50,154 nucleotides of DNA. Origin: Oscillospiraceae bacterium (GTDB lineage Bacteria > Bacillota > Clostridia > Oscillospirales > Acutalibacteraceae). Positions 32,290 to 41,152 of the stretch are shown here, one piece after another. The translations under genes were made by a program, and so were the position numbers. How positions within the stretch are numbered: the stretch's first letter is position 1; every line of letters starts with the position of its first letter. The notes beneath the pieces are model-generated. The model was not told the origin of the DNA, did no database searches, and saw nothing but the letters and a program-made list of their open reading frames with translations. The DNA is taken from positions 1 through 50,154 of the forward strand of contig SVPB01000003.1 of assembly GCA_015066065.1 (NCBI GenBank). Reading direction: 5' to 3'.

Positions 32290-33119
32290 CCCGACAGCAG
32301 TGGTGGCAGACAGCGCAGGAACGACTGCGGCAGGCTGGCTGTGAGGATGCCGCTTTTGATGCACTCTGTCTGTTGGAGGACCGAGGCGGTCTGCCTCGGG
32401 GAAGGCGCCCGGACGACACCCCTTTGGAAGAGTCTGCCTTGACCGAGCTCAATGCAGCGCTGGCAAAACGCGCGGACGGATACCCCTTACAGTATCTGCT
32501 GGGGGAATGGGACTTCTTGGACCTGACCCTGCGGGTAGGGGAAGGGGTGCTCATTCCCCGTCCGGACACCGAGGTGCTGTGCGAAGCGGTGGCCGCCCGT
32601 CTGGGGCCGTCCTCTCGGGTGTTGGACCTATGTGCCGGCAGCGGATGCGTGGGACTGGGGGTAGCGTCTCTGCGCCCGGATGTCACGGTGACAGCAGTGG
32701 AGCTGTCCGAGCAGGCTCTGGTGTATCTGCAGGAGAATGTGGCACGCTATCCCCGACTGCAGGTATCCCCTCGCCGGGGGGACGTGCTTACCGATGCCGC
32801 CGATTATCCCGTCGGCTATGAGGCGGTGGTTTCCAACCCACCGTATATCCCCACCGGTGATCTGGATGGCTTGATGCGAGAGGTACAGCATGAGCCGCGT
32901 ATGGCGCTGGATGGCGCTGAGGACGGCCTGCTGTTCTACCGGGTTATCGCAGACGAGTGGACGACCAGGCTGGTACCTGGTGGCGTGTGCGCCGTGGAAG
33001 TGGGTGCCGGTCAGGCGCCGGATGTGGCGGCGCTGTTTGCCGCGGCCGGCCTTGTTGACGTGACGGTGATTCCCGATTACGCCGGCATCGATCGGGTGGT
33101 TTTAGGGGTCAAAAAATAA
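32283..33119 (+). CDS. prmC: Peptide chain release factor N5-glutamine methyltransferase
   Basis: A 278-residue methyltransferase that methylates the GGQ glutamine of release factors. The SAM-binding motif is VLDLCAGSGCVGLGVASLRPDVTVTAVELS, and the catalytic NPPY occurs in YEAVVSNPPYIPTGDL. The N-terminal helical domain carries YPLQYLLGEWDFLDLTLRVGEGVLIPRPDTEVLCE, the family signature. GTG start, overlapping yqhQ by seven bases. prfA, its usual neighbour, is not in the window. Confidence 0.95.
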   Translation: MVTRQQWWQTAQERLRQAGCEDAAFDALCLLEDRGGLPRGRRPDDTPLEESALTELNAALAKRADGYPLQYLLGEWDFLDLTLRVGEGVLIPRPDTEVLCEAVAARLGPSSRVLDLCAGSGCVGLGVASLRPDVTVTAVELSEQALVYLQENVARYPRLQVSPRRGDVLTDAADYPVGYEAVVSNPPYIPTGDLDGLMREVQHEPRMALDGAEDGLLFYRVIADEWTTRLVPGGVCAVEVGAGQAPDVAALFAAAGLVDVTVIPDYAGIDRVVLGVKK

Positions 33120-33123
33120 AAAA

Positions 33124-33174
33124 CAAACAAATGTTCGAAAATCTATTGCATTTTTCGAAAGAATGGTGTATGAT
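33124..33174 (+). promoter_or_regulatory. recA promoter with LexA operator
   Basis: CAAACAAATGTTCG (33124-33137) is the reverse complement of CGAAC-ATTT-GTTTG, the same 14-mer pattern as at lexA. Nine bases further, TTGCAT (33146-33151), a 17-base spacer and TATGAT (33169-33174) form the promoter. Confidence 0.78.
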
Positions 33175-33230
33175 AAGAACAACACAGAGAGTTCCCGGCA
33201 GTGAACGGGGACGCGCAGGAGGTAATGACC

Positions 33231-34388
33231 ATGGCTGTCAAGGCAGAAAAGACCAAGAAATCCCCCGATAACAGCGAACAGAGCGAACGCCGCAAGGCGC
33301 TGGATATGGCGTTGGCGCAGATCGAGAAGCAGTACGGCAAAGGCACCGTTATGCGTTTGGGCGAAAACGTTAAGATGAACGTGGATGCCATTCCTACCGG
33401 CTCTATGGCGCTGGATGCTGCGCTGGGTATCGGCGGTTTGCCCAAGGGGCGTATTGTGGAGATCTACGGGCCAGAGGCCTCCGGTAAGACCACGCTGGCC
33501 TTGCATGTCGTGGCCGAAACGCAGAAAAAAGGCGGCGAAGCCGCTTATATTGACGTGGAGCATGCGTTGGATCCGGTCTACGCCCGTGCTTTGGGTGTGG
33601 ACGTGGATTCCCTGCTGGTATCCCAGCCGGATACCGGTGAACAGGCCCTGGAGATCATGGAAGCCTTGATCCGTTCCGGCGCTGTGGATGTGGTGGTGCT
33701 GGATTCGGTGGCGGCGCTGGTGCCTCGGGCGGAGATCGAGGGCGAAATGGGTGATGCTCATGTGGGCCTGCAGGCGCGCTTGATGTCCCAGGCGATGCGT
33801 AAGCTGGCGCCGGCGGTGTCCAAATCCAATTGCTTGGCGCTGTTTATCAATCAGCTGCGCATGAAGGTGGGCGTGGTGTACGGCAACCCGGAGGTGACCT
33901 CCGGCGGTAATGCGCTCAAGTATTATGCGTCGGTGCGTCTGGATGTACGCCGTACCGAGACGCTTAAGAGTGGTGCGGATGCTATCGGCTCCCATACCCG
34001 TGTTAAGGTGGTCAAGAATAAGCTGGCACCGCCCTTCAAGCAGGCGGAGTTCGACGTGCTGTACGGTATCGGCATTTCCCGTGACAGCGAGCTGGTTGAC
34101 CTGGCCGTGAAGCTGGATATCATCGAAAAATCCGGTTCTTGGTTCTCTTACAAGGGAGAGCGCCTGGCACAGGGCCGTGACAACGTCCGGGATCTGCTGC
34201 GTGGCGATGCGGCGCTGTCGGCGGAGATAGAACAGCTGGTACGTGAGAACATCGATAAGGTGGTGCCCGGCGCCCGTCCGGCGGTGTCGGTGGCGCCGGC
34301 TCCGGTGGAGATCCCTCTGGAAGCGGCACAGCAGGTGTCTGCTCCGGCGGCGAAGGCGCAGATCGATATCGTGGTTGACGAAGAATAA
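33231..34388 (+). CDS. recA: Recombinase RecA
   Basis: A 385-residue recombinase that forms filaments on single-stranded DNA and triggers LexA cleavage. Walker A is GPEASGKTT (residues 80-88), Walker [15 protein letters not shown], and the L2 loop [24 protein letters not shown] contains the DNA-binding segment. The C-terminus is Ala/Pro-rich with an acidic end. AGGAGG precedes ATG 33231; the ORF-track start is in the leader. A LexA box and sigma-A promoter lie upstream, and recX follows after an attenuating hairpin. Confidence 0.98.
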   Translation: MAVKAEKTKKSPDNSEQSERRKALDMALAQIEKQYGKGTVMRLGENVKMNVDAIPTGSMALDAALGIGGLPKGRIVEIYGPEASGKTTLALHVVAETQKKGGEAAYIDVEHALDPVYARALGVDVDSLLVSQPDTGEQALEIMEALIRSGAVDVVVLDSVAALVPRAEIEGEMGDAHVGLQARLMSQAMRKLAPAVSKSNCLALFINQLRMKVGVVYGNPEVTSGGNALKYYASVRLDVRRTETLKSGADAIGSHTRVKVVKNKLAPPFKQAEFDVLYGIGISRDSELVDLAVKLDIIEKSGSWFSYKGERLAQGRDNVRDLLRGDAALSAEIEQLVRENIDKVVPGARPAVSVAPAPVEIPLEAAQQVSAPAAKAQIDIVVDEE

Positions 34389-34395
34389 CAAGGCC

Positions 34396-34428
34396 AAGAG
34401 GGGCAGAGGGGACTCTGCCCCTCTTTTG
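34396..34428 (+). terminator. Terminator between recA and recX
   Basis: AAGAGGGGCAGAG-GGGA-CTCTGCCCCTCTT followed by TT. It probably leaks, so recX and the genes after it are expressed at a lower level than recA. Confidence 0.7.
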
Positions 34429-34438
34429 AGGTGATAGC

Positions 34439-35074
34439 ATGGTGATTACCGAAGCACGGCGGTTGCGCCGGCATTTATACCAGCTGGTGCTGGACGGAAC
34501 GGAGGGCCCACAGGTGGATGTGCGCACCTTCGATGAGTCCTCCTACAGGGTAGGGGGTCACATTACCCCTTCTGAGCTGGAATCGCTGGTGGCCCGGTCG
34601 CAGTATGACCGGGCACACGACAAGGCACTGTATCTGCTGGGCTTGAGGGACTACGCCTGCAAGGAGCTGGAGCGTAAGCTGTGCAGCGATGCCCCTGCGG
34701 AGGTGGCACAGGCGGTGGTCAGCCGTTTGCGTGAGGTAGGTCTGCTTAATGACGAAACTTACGCTACCCGGGCGGCGGCCAGCTTATCCGCCTATAAGCA
34801 GTATCCTCGCCGCCGGGTGGAACAGGAGCTGGTGCGGCGCGGCGTTTCCCGGGAACTGGCGCACGAGGCGGCTGCTCAGACTGAAACGGAGGATTTTCAA
34901 CAAGCACTTGCAATACTGAGGAAAAAGTATTATAATAAACTGAATGATCGCGATTCCCGGCAAAGGGCAGCGGCGGCGCTGGTGCGGCGCGGCTTTTCCT
35001 ACGGCGCCATCCGGCAGGCGATGGAAGCACTGGGAGCGCAGAATGAGCTCGAGGAGCAGGAAGCTTATGACTAA
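34439..35074 (+). CDS. recX: RecX regulatory protein
   Basis: A 211-residue RecX/OraA-type modulator of RecA filaments. The characteristic helical repeats are RAHDKALYLLGLRDYACKELERKLCSDAPAEVAQAVVSRLREVGLLNDETYATRAAAS, YPRRRVEQELVRRGVSRELA and RQRAAAALVRRGFSYGAIRQAMEAL. It overlaps rimO by eight bases. Position behind recA with a leaky terminator is the standard arrangement. Confidence 0.93.
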   Translation: MVITEARRLRRHLYQLVLDGTEGPQVDVRTFDESSYRVGGHITPSELESLVARSQYDRAHDKALYLLGLRDYACKELERKLCSDAPAEVAQAVVSRLREVGLLNDETYATRAAASLSAYKQYPRRRVEQELVRRGVSRELAHEAAAQTETEDFQQALAILRKKYYNKLNDRDSRQRAAAALVRRGFSYGAIRQAMEALGAQNELEEQEAYD

Positions 35075-36392
35075 AGTAGGGATGGTATCCCTTGGATGCC
35101 CCAAGAATCAAATGGACGCCGAATTAATGCTGGCGCGGTTAGAGAAGGCTGGTTTTCGCATCACGGCGGAAAGCGGTCTGGCCGACGTGGTTATTGTGAA
35201 CACCTGCGGCTTTATCGAGGATGCCAAGAAGGAATCCATTGAGAACATATTGGAATTTGCTCAGCTAAAAAAAGAAGGGCAGATCAAGAAGATTTTGGTC
35301 ACCGGCTGTCTGGCGGAACGGTATCAGCAGCAGCTGGTAGCCGAGATCCCCGAGTGTGATGGCGTACTGGGTCTGGGCGCCAACGCCGATATCGTAGAAG
35401 CGGTCAACAAGGCGCTGGAAGGGGAGCCCTGCTATCGGTTTCCTCCCAAGAGCGATTGGGTGCTGGACGGTGACCGTCTGTTGACCACCCCGCATTTTTT
35501 TGCCTATCTTCGTATAGCGGACGGGTGTGACAACCGGTGCACCTATTGCGCCATTCCCTCCATCCGTGGCGGCTTGCGCAGTCGCCGGATGGACACTCTG
35601 GTGGACGAAGCACGCCAGCTGGTAGCCGGTGGGGTGAAGGAGCTGGTGCTGGTAGCACAGGATACGACCGTGTACGGCCTTGATCTGTATGGGGAATATC
35701 GTCTGCCCCAGCTTCTCCGGGAACTGTGTGCCATCGACGGCCTCCACTGGATTCGTCTGCTGTACTGCTATCCGGAGCATATCACCGATGAACTGCTGGA
35801 GGTTATGGCCAGCGAGGAGAAGGTGTTGCCTTATGTGGATATGCCCATCCAGCACGCCAGCGGCGCTGTCCTGCGGCGGATGAACCGCCCGGGTGATCGG
35901 GATAGCCTGACCGCCCTGGTTGCCCACATGCGGCAGAAGGTGCCGGGGATCACCCTGCGCACCACCGTGATGACCGGTTTCCCCGGCGAGACCAAGCAGG
36001 ATTTCCGGGAGCTGTGTGAGTTTATCAAGGAAGCGAAGTTTGATCGGCTGGGTTGCTTTGCTTATTCTCCGGAGGAGGGTACACCGGCGGCAACCATGCC
36101 AGATCAAGTGTCCAATAAGCTGAAGGAACGCCGCCGCGATATGGTGATGGAGGAGCAGACCCGTCTGATGGATGCGGCTAATGCTGCCAAGGTAGGGCAG
36201 GAGCTGACCGTACTGGTGGAAAGCTTCGACAAGTACGCGGAGTGTTGGTTTGGCCGCAGTCAAGCCGACGCCCCCGACATTGACGGCAAGGTGTTCTTTA
36301 CCTGCTCCGGTCGCCGTGTGCATCCCGGCGACATGATTCGTGTACGCATTACCGATACCCTTGATTGGGATCTGATGGGAGAGATGATTTAA
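35067..36392 (+). CDS. rimO: Ribosomal protein S12 methylthiotransferase RimO
   Basis: A 441-residue radical-SAM enzyme that modifies ribosomal protein S12. N-terminal UPF0004 domain: MVSLGCPKNQMDAELM, VNTCGFIEDAKKES and VTGCLAERY supply three cysteines for the second [4Fe-4S] cluster. The radical-SAM cluster motif is CDNRCTYCAIPSIRG. The C-terminal TRAM-like domain (GQELTVLVESFDKYAECWFGRSQADAPDIDGKVFF) distinguishes RimO-type enzymes with this ending from MiaB. ATG 35067 lies within the recX 3' end; the ORF-track extension is out of family. Confidence 0.95.
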   Translation: MTKVGMVSLGCPKNQMDAELMLARLEKAGFRITAESGLADVVIVNTCGFIEDAKKESIENILEFAQLKKEGQIKKILVTGCLAERYQQQLVAEIPECDGVLGLGANADIVEAVNKALEGEPCYRFPPKSDWVLDGDRLLTTPHFFAYLRIADGCDNRCTYCAIPSIRGGLRSRRMDTLVDEARQLVAGGVKELVLVAQDTTVYGLDLYGEYRLPQLLRELCAIDGLHWIRLLYCYPEHITDELLEVMASEEKVLPYVDMPIQHASGAVLRRMNRPGDRDSLTALVAHMRQKVPGITLRTTVMTGFPGETKQDFRELCEFIKEAKFDRLGCFAYSPEEGTPAATMPDQVSNKLKERRRDMVMEEQTRLMDAANAAKVGQELTVLVESFDKYAECWFGRSQADAPDIDGKVFFTCSGRRVHPGDMIRVRITDTLDWDLMGEMI

Positions 36393-36970
36393 TGAATTTA
36401 CCCAACAAACTGACGGTAGCCCGCTGCGTGCTCACCTTTGTGTTTTTGGCGGTTCTGCTTATTGATTTTCCCTTCCATTATGGCCTTTCGTTGATCATTT
36501 TTGCGGTTGCCTCCCTGACCGATATGCTGGATGGCAAGATCGCCCGTGGCCGCAACATGGTCACCAATCTGGGCAAGTTTCTTGATCCTTTGGCCGATAA
36601 GACCCTGACTACCGCCGCCTTTCTGGGTATCGCCAACGAGCTGGGCGGCATGGACAACCTTTGCTGGGCGGTGATGATCATCCTCACCCGTGAGTTTGCG
36701 GTAACCTCGGCGCGTCTGCTGGCGGCTAAGGAGGGCGTGGTGATTGCGGCCAGTATGGCCGGCAAGCTCAAGACGGTCATGCAGATGGTTTCGGTCATGT
36801 ATATGCTGGCTGCCATGCAGGTGGGGGCGTGGCAGATCGTTTCCATTGACGTGACCCGGTGGCTTATCTATGTAGGCTTGCTGTTGGTGTGGATCTCGGT
36901 GGCATTCACTGTGGTCTCCGGGGCGCAGTATGTGTGGAATTGTCGTCAATATTTTAACGAAAACAAATAA
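36392..36970 (+). CDS. pgsA: CDP-diacylglycerol--glycerol-3-phosphate 3-phosphatidyltransferase
   Basis: A 192-residue integral membrane enzyme of phosphatidylglycerol synthesis. The CDP-alcohol phosphotransferase motif DGx2ARx8Gx3Dx3D is seen as DGKIARGRNMVTNLGKFLDPLADK. About four to five membrane helices. Its ATG overlaps the rimO stop by one base (TAATG), so translation is coupled. Confidence 0.95.
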   Translation: MNLPNKLTVARCVLTFVFLAVLLIDFPFHYGLSLIIFAVASLTDMLDGKIARGRNMVTNLGKFLDPLADKTLTTAAFLGIANELGGMDNLCWAVMIILTREFAVTSARLLAAKEGVVIAASMAGKLKTVMQMVSVMYMLAAMQVGAWQIVSIDVTRWLIYVGLLLVWISVAFTVVSGAQYVWNCRQYFNENK

Positions 36971-36975
36971 AAGGG

Positions 36976-37004
36976 TAGACAAAACCAGTTTTTTCGCTTA
37001 TAAT
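36976..37004 (+). promoter_or_regulatory. Promoter of the cysE-cysS operon
   Basis: TAGACA, 17-base spacer, TATAAT; transcription would start at about 37,011, just at the T-box leader. Confidence 0.75.
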
Positions 37005-37010
37005 GATAAT

Positions 37011-37276
37011 ACAGCGATTGATGGGAGAAGTACCCGAGGACTGGCACGGCAGAGAGAGATCGCCCTGGCTGCAAGCGATTTTGGTGTCCAGCTCGGCTAA
37101 ATGCACCCATCAGCTCCGGAGGGGAAGATGCCAAGGCATTGTGTATCCTCCGGCGGCCGCCGCCGTTATCCGGCTAGGCTCTGTTGGGAGCCGATGAGTG
37201 AATGACGGAGTGGAACCGTGGGAGCGTTGCTTTCACCTCCGTTGCCTTTTAGGCAACGGAGGTGTTTTCTTTTTTT
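37011..37276 (+). promoter_or_regulatory. Cysteine-specific T-box riboswitch
   Basis: A complete T-box leader. The AGTA box (GAAGTACC) and AGAGAG motif are in the 5' part of stem I. The 3' part has the specifier loop CTAAATGCACCCATC, whose TGC codon (37102-37104) reads cysteine and pairs with GATGGG on the 5' side. The antiterminator carries the T-box sequence GGAGTGGAACCGTGGG. The terminator CACCTCCGTTGCC-TTTTA-GGCAACGGAGGTG (37234-37264) is followed by a T-rich run. Uncharged tRNA-Cys should stabilise the antiterminator and turn on cysE and cysS, which follow. Confidence 0.92.
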
Positions 37277-37347
37277 GGTGACGAGAATGACCCGTGTCAC
37301 CTTAAATGCGCCATTCTATCGATGATTTTACTGAAGGAGTGACCGAT

Positions 37348-37968
37348 ATGTTCAAACAAATGCGCGAGGATATTGCCACCATCCGGGATCGGGATCCGGC
37401 AGCACGGTCGGGGTTTGAAGTGTGGGCGCTGTACAATGGGTATAAAGCGCTGCGCTCCCACCGTCGGGCCGGCTGGTTTTTGCGTCACGGATTCCATTTT
37501 TTGGCGCGTTGGGAATCCCAGCGCTGTGTGCGTCGCACCGGCATTGAGATCCATCCGGCGGCCACCATCGGCAAGCGGTTTTTCATCGACCACGGTACCG
37601 GCGTGGTTATTGGCGAGACCACCGAGATCGGTGACGATTGCACCATCTACCAAGGGGTGACGCTGGGAGGTACCGGTAAGGATCACGGTAAACGTCATCC
37701 CACCCTGGGCAACCACGTTATGGTGGGTGCCGGCGCCAAGGTACTGGGCCCTATTCACATCGGTAACAACGTACGCATCGCCGCCGGTGCGGTGGTGCTG
37801 ACGGATATTCCGGATAACTGCACGGCTGTGGGTATTCCGGCCAAGGTGGTACGCAAGGATGGCGAAAAGGTGCCGGAGCTGGATCAGATCCACATTCCCG
37901 ATCCGGTAGCGCAGGAGCTGCGCCGTCTGGAAGAGCGCATCACCGCTTTGGAGAATCAAAAGCAATAA
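37348..37968 (+). CDS. cysE: Serine O-acetyltransferase
   Basis: A 206-residue acetyltransferase making O-acetylserine, the carbon skeleton for cysteine. A helical N-terminus ([44 protein letters not shown]) leads into the left-handed beta-helix with hexapeptide repeats ([41 protein letters not shown]) and [21 protein letters not shown]. The active-site His is in [17 protein letters not shown] 37348 has GAAGGAG upstream. Under control of the Cys T-box and followed by cysS; cysK is not in the window. Confidence 0.95.
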   Translation: MFKQMREDIATIRDRDPAARSGFEVWALYNGYKALRSHRRAGWFLRHGFHFLARWESQRCVRRTGIEIHPAATIGKRFFIDHGTGVVIGETTEIGDDCTIYQGVTLGGTGKDHGKRHPTLGNHVMVGAGAKVLGPIHIGNNVRIAAGAVVLTDIPDNCTAVGIPAKVVRKDGEKVPELDQIHIPDPVAQELRRLEERITALENQKQ

Positions 37969-37982
37969 GGAGGAAAACAACC

Positions 37983-39380
37983 ATGAAAGTATATAATACC
38001 CTTACCCGCCGCAAGGACGAACTGGTGCCCATCGAGGAGGGCAAGATCCGGCTGTACGCCTGCGGTCCCACGGTGTATAACTTTATCCACATTGGCAACG
38101 CTCGCCCTCTGTGCATATTTGACGTGCTGCGTCGCTATCTGGAATGGCGCGGCTATGAGGTGAAATTTGTGCAGAACTTCACCGACATTGACGATAAGAT
38201 CATTCGCAAGGCCAATGAGGAGGGGGTCACCTATCAGGAGATCGCCGAACGGTACATTGCGGAATTCTGGACGGATGCCAAGGGCCTTGGCGTGCGCCCC
38301 GCCACCATCCATCCCAAAGCCACCGAGAATATCGACATGATTATCGAGATCATCGAGACGTTGGTGAATAAGGGCTGTGCTTACGTGGCCTCCAATGGTG
38401 ACGTTTACTTCCGTCCCCGTCACTTTGACGGATATGGCAAGCTGTCTCACCAGCCCATTGACGAGCTGGAAAGCGGTGCCCGTATTGCGGTGGAGGAGCT
38501 TAAGGAGGATCCGCTGGACTTTGCCCTGTGGAAAGCCTCCAAGCCCGGTGAGCCCAGCTGGCCGTCTCCCTTTAGCGACGGCCGTCCCGGTTGGCACATT
38601 GAATGCTCTGCCATGGCCCGGCGGTTTTTGGGGGAGACCATCGATATTCACGGCGGTGGGCAGGATCTGATCTTCCCTCACCACGAGAATGAGATTGCCC
38701 AGAGTGAGTGCTGCAACGGGGTTCCCTTTGCTCACTATTGGATGCACAACGGCTATATCAATGTGGACAATAAGAAGATGTCCAAGTCTCTCAATAACTT
38801 CTTTACCGTCCGCGATGTAGCCAAGGAGTTCGGCTATGAGCCGATCCGTTTCTTCCTGATCTCCTCTTCCTACCGCAGTCCCATCAACTACAATACCGAG
38901 ATCATCCAGCAGGGCATTGGCGCTCTGGATCGTCTGTATAACTGTAAGAATGCCATGGCCTTCGCCTTGAGCAATGCCGCTGAGGGTGCGGCAGACGAGG
39001 CGTTCCTGCGGCAGGTGGAGGCTCGCCGTAACCAGTTTATCGAGGCCATGGACGACGATCTCAATACCGCTGATGGCATTGCGGCCTTGTTTGAGCTGGT
39101 CAAGGATATCAATGTCATGCTGGCATCCGGCACCGCTGCCAAGGAGACGATTCTAGCCGGCAAGAAGCTGTTTGACGAGCTGACCGATGTGCTGGGCTTC
39201 TGCTATGAACGCCAGTCCTCCGGAGCAGATGACGAGGAGATCGAGGCGCTGATCGCTGCTCGCACCACCGCCCGTAAGGAGAAGAACTGGGCGGAGGCGG
39301 ATCGTATCCGTGATGAGCTTAAAGCACGCAACATCGTGCTGGAGGACACCCCCCAGGGCGTCAAGTGGCACCGGGGGTAA
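37983..39380 (+). CDS. cysS: Cysteinyl-tRNA synthetase
   Basis: A 465-residue class I aminoacyl-tRNA synthetase. The first zinc cysteine lies in YACGPTVYN, followed by the HIGH-type motif HIGNARP. Further zinc ligands are in GWHIECSAMA and FPHHENEIAQSEC. The KMSKS loop is KKMSKSLNNF. The C-terminal helical domain ends in the anticodon-binding part. The RBS AAGGAGG is 14 bases after the cysE stop. Linked to cysE under one T-box, so the same signal controls cysteine synthesis and its charging to tRNA. Confidence 0.97.
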   Translation: MKVYNTLTRRKDELVPIEEGKIRLYACGPTVYNFIHIGNARPLCIFDVLRRYLEWRGYEVKFVQNFTDIDDKIIRKANEEGVTYQEIAERYIAEFWTDAKGLGVRPATIHPKATENIDMIIEIIETLVNKGCAYVASNGDVYFRPRHFDGYGKLSHQPIDELESGARIAVEELKEDPLDFALWKASKPGEPSWPSPFSDGRPGWHIECSAMARRFLGETIDIHGGGQDLIFPHHENEIAQSECCNGVPFAHYWMHNGYINVDNKKMSKSLNNFFTVRDVAKEFGYEPIRFFLISSSYRSPINYNTEIIQQGIGALDRLYNCKNAMAFALSNAAEGAADEAFLRQVEARRNQFIEAMDDDLNTADGIAALFELVKDINVMLASGTAAKETILAGKKLFDELTDVLGFCYERQSSGADDEEIEALIAARTTARKEKNWAEADRIRDELKARNIVLEDTPQGVKWHRG

Positions 39381-39383
39381 ACC

Positions 39384-39929
39384 ATGGATCGGTTTAAACG
39401 GACGCTGACTTTATCGGCGGTAACTGCCGGCTTGATTTTCCTGAGCTGGTGGCTGCAGTCACAGGTTACTGTGCAAAGCCCGGAGGGCTTTCTGCGTGCG
39501 CTGAGCTGTCTGCCCGGTGCCGGCGTGATACTGCTGGGTACAGGGATCTTCCTGCGTCGGGGTGCTACCGCCGTGTTTCTGGATGTGGTGGGTGGCGTGA
39601 CCCTGGCCGCCGGCCTTACCTTATTTGTGCTATACGGCGGCATGGACGATCCTACCGCCGTGGGGGCGGACACCGGCATCAATCTGGTGCTGTGCTTGTG
39701 GACAGCATTGCCCGTTTGCTTTGCGGTATATACTTTGGTGCTGGGGCTGGGCAGTCGTGAGGATACCCGTGTCCGTCGGCGGATTGCCGGCTGGACACCG
39801 GTAGCGCTGTTCGCTTGGATCCTTGTTTTGTTATTTTCCGGTCAGATGCTTCACCTGGTACATGCGAAACCGGTGGAGGAAGAGACGCATCACAGTGACC
39901 TGGCGTGGATTGGGTCAGAAGAGGGATAA
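39384..39929 (+). CDS. Hypothetical four-helix membrane protein
   Basis: A 181-residue protein with four hydrophobic segments (SAVTAGLIFLSWWL, GAGVILLGTGIFL, AVFLDVVGGVTLAAGLTLFVLYGG with INLVLCLWTALPVCFAVYTLVLGLG, and TPVALFAWILVLLFSG). A polar C-terminal tail (KPVEEETHHSDLAWIGSEEG) follows. No recognised family. It starts three bases after cysS and ends two bases before malic enzyme, so it belongs to the same transcript. Function unknown. Confidence 0.7.
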   Translation: MDRFKRTLTLSAVTAGLIFLSWWLQSQVTVQSPEGFLRALSCLPGAGVILLGTGIFLRRGATAVFLDVVGGVTLAAGLTLFVLYGGMDDPTAVGADTGINLVLCLWTALPVCFAVYTLVLGLGSREDTRVRRRIAGWTPVALFAWILVLLFSGQMLHLVHAKPVEEETHHSDLAWIGSEEG

Positions 39930-39931
39930 CT

Positions 39932-41104
39932 ATGACTATCAAAGAAAAAGCATTACAGCAGCACAAAGAATGGGCCGGCAAGCTGGAGATCACCGCCCGT
40001 GCCCGTGTCACCAACAGCGAGGAGCTGTCCGTGGCATACACCCCAGGTGTGGCGGAGCCTTGTCTGGCGATTCAGAAGGATTACGACCTGTCCTTTTCCC
40101 TGACCCGTCGTTGGAATACCGTGGCGGTTATCACCGACGGAACGGCGGTGTTGGGTCTGGGCGACATCGGCCCGGAAGCCGGCATGCCGGTTATGGAAGG
40201 AAAATGCGTGCTGTTTAAGGAGTTTGCCGGGGTGGATGCTTTCCCCTTGTGCTTACGCACCAAGGACGTGGACGAGCTGGTACGTACCATTTATCTGTTA
40301 TCCGGCAGCTTTGGCGGCATTAATCTGGAGGATATTTCTGCCCCCCGTTGCTTCGAGGTGGAGCAGCGCCTTAAGGAGCTGTGCGATATTCCGGTGTTCC
40401 ATGATGACCAGCATGGCACCGCCATTGTGGTGGGTGCGGCGCTGATCAATGCCCTTAAGCTGGTGGACAAGCCCATCCGGCAGGTGCGCTGTGTTATCAA
40501 TGGTGCCGGTTCGGCCGGGATAGCCATTGCCCGGCACCTGATGCGGCTGGGTGTGCAGGATCTTATTCTGTGCGATCGATCGGGCATCTTGTGCCGCAAC
40601 GAGCCATACGATAACCCGGCCCACAACACGATGGCGGCTTGTACCAATGCGGCATGCCTGACCGGTGATCTGCAGGAGGCGATGAAGGGAGCCGACGTAT
40701 TTATCGGGGTATCCGCCCCTCATGTGGTGACCTCGGATATGATCGCCGGCATGGCGGACAAGCCCATTGTGTTCCCTATGGCCAATCCGGTGCCGGAGAT
40801 CGAGCCGGAGGAGGCGAAAACGGCAGGCGCCTATGTGGTGGGCACCGGCCGTTCCGATCATCCCAATCAGATCAACAACGTGCTGGCCTTTCCCGGCATC
40901 TTCCGCGGTGCGCTGGACGTGCGTGCCCGGGATATCAACGACGCTATGAAGCTGGCCGCCAGCCTAGCCATCGCTTCGCTAGTGGGTGAGGAGGAGCTTT
41001 CGCCGGAATACATCCTGCCCAAAGCTTTTGACCCCCGTGTGGGCGAAACGGTAGCGGCGGCGGTAGCACAAGCGGCAAGGGAAAGCGGCGTGGCACGCAT
41101 ATAA
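39932..41104 (+). CDS. NAD-dependent malic enzyme
   Basis: A 390-residue malic enzyme (malate to pyruvate plus CO2), the short bacterial type without a phosphotransacetylase fusion. Motifs: ARVTNSEELSVAYTPGVAEP, VAVITDGTAVLGLGDIGPEAGMPVMEGKCVLFKEFAGVDAFPLC, NLEDISAPRCFEVEQRLKE, PVFHDDQHGTAIVV, and the dinucleotide fold VINGAGSAGIAIARHL. ATG 39932 has GAGGGA before it. The cofactor (NAD or NADP) is inferred only. Confidence 0.93.
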   Translation: MTIKEKALQQHKEWAGKLEITARARVTNSEELSVAYTPGVAEPCLAIQKDYDLSFSLTRRWNTVAVITDGTAVLGLGDIGPEAGMPVMEGKCVLFKEFAGVDAFPLCLRTKDVDELVRTIYLLSGSFGGINLEDISAPRCFEVEQRLKELCDIPVFHDDQHGTAIVVGAALINALKLVDKPIRQVRCVINGAGSAGIAIARHLMRLGVQDLILCDRSGILCRNEPYDNPAHNTMAACTNAACLTGDLQEAMKGADVFIGVSAPHVVTSDMIAGMADKPIVFPMANPVPEIEPEEAKTAGAYVVGTGRSDHPNQINNVLAFPGIFRGALDVRARDINDAMKLAASLAIASLVGEEELSPEYILPKAFDPRVGETVAAAVAQAARESGVARI

Positions 41105-41152
41105 ACCACCGATGAGGCATATCATCAATGCATAGGGGTGCATAATAAGACG

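Noticed and set aside
33102-34397. 431-codon minus-strand ORF opposite recA
   Set aside because: It is fully antisense to recA, rich in His/Arg/Gln as expected for a shadow of GC-rich codons, and has no promoter or Shine-Dalgarno.
35265-36323. 352-codon minus-strand ORF opposite rimO
   Set aside because: Antisense shadow of a clear radical-SAM gene.
41105-41152. yybP-ykoY manganese riboswitch before mntP
   Set aside because: The 48-base gap is too short and lacks the conserved loops.
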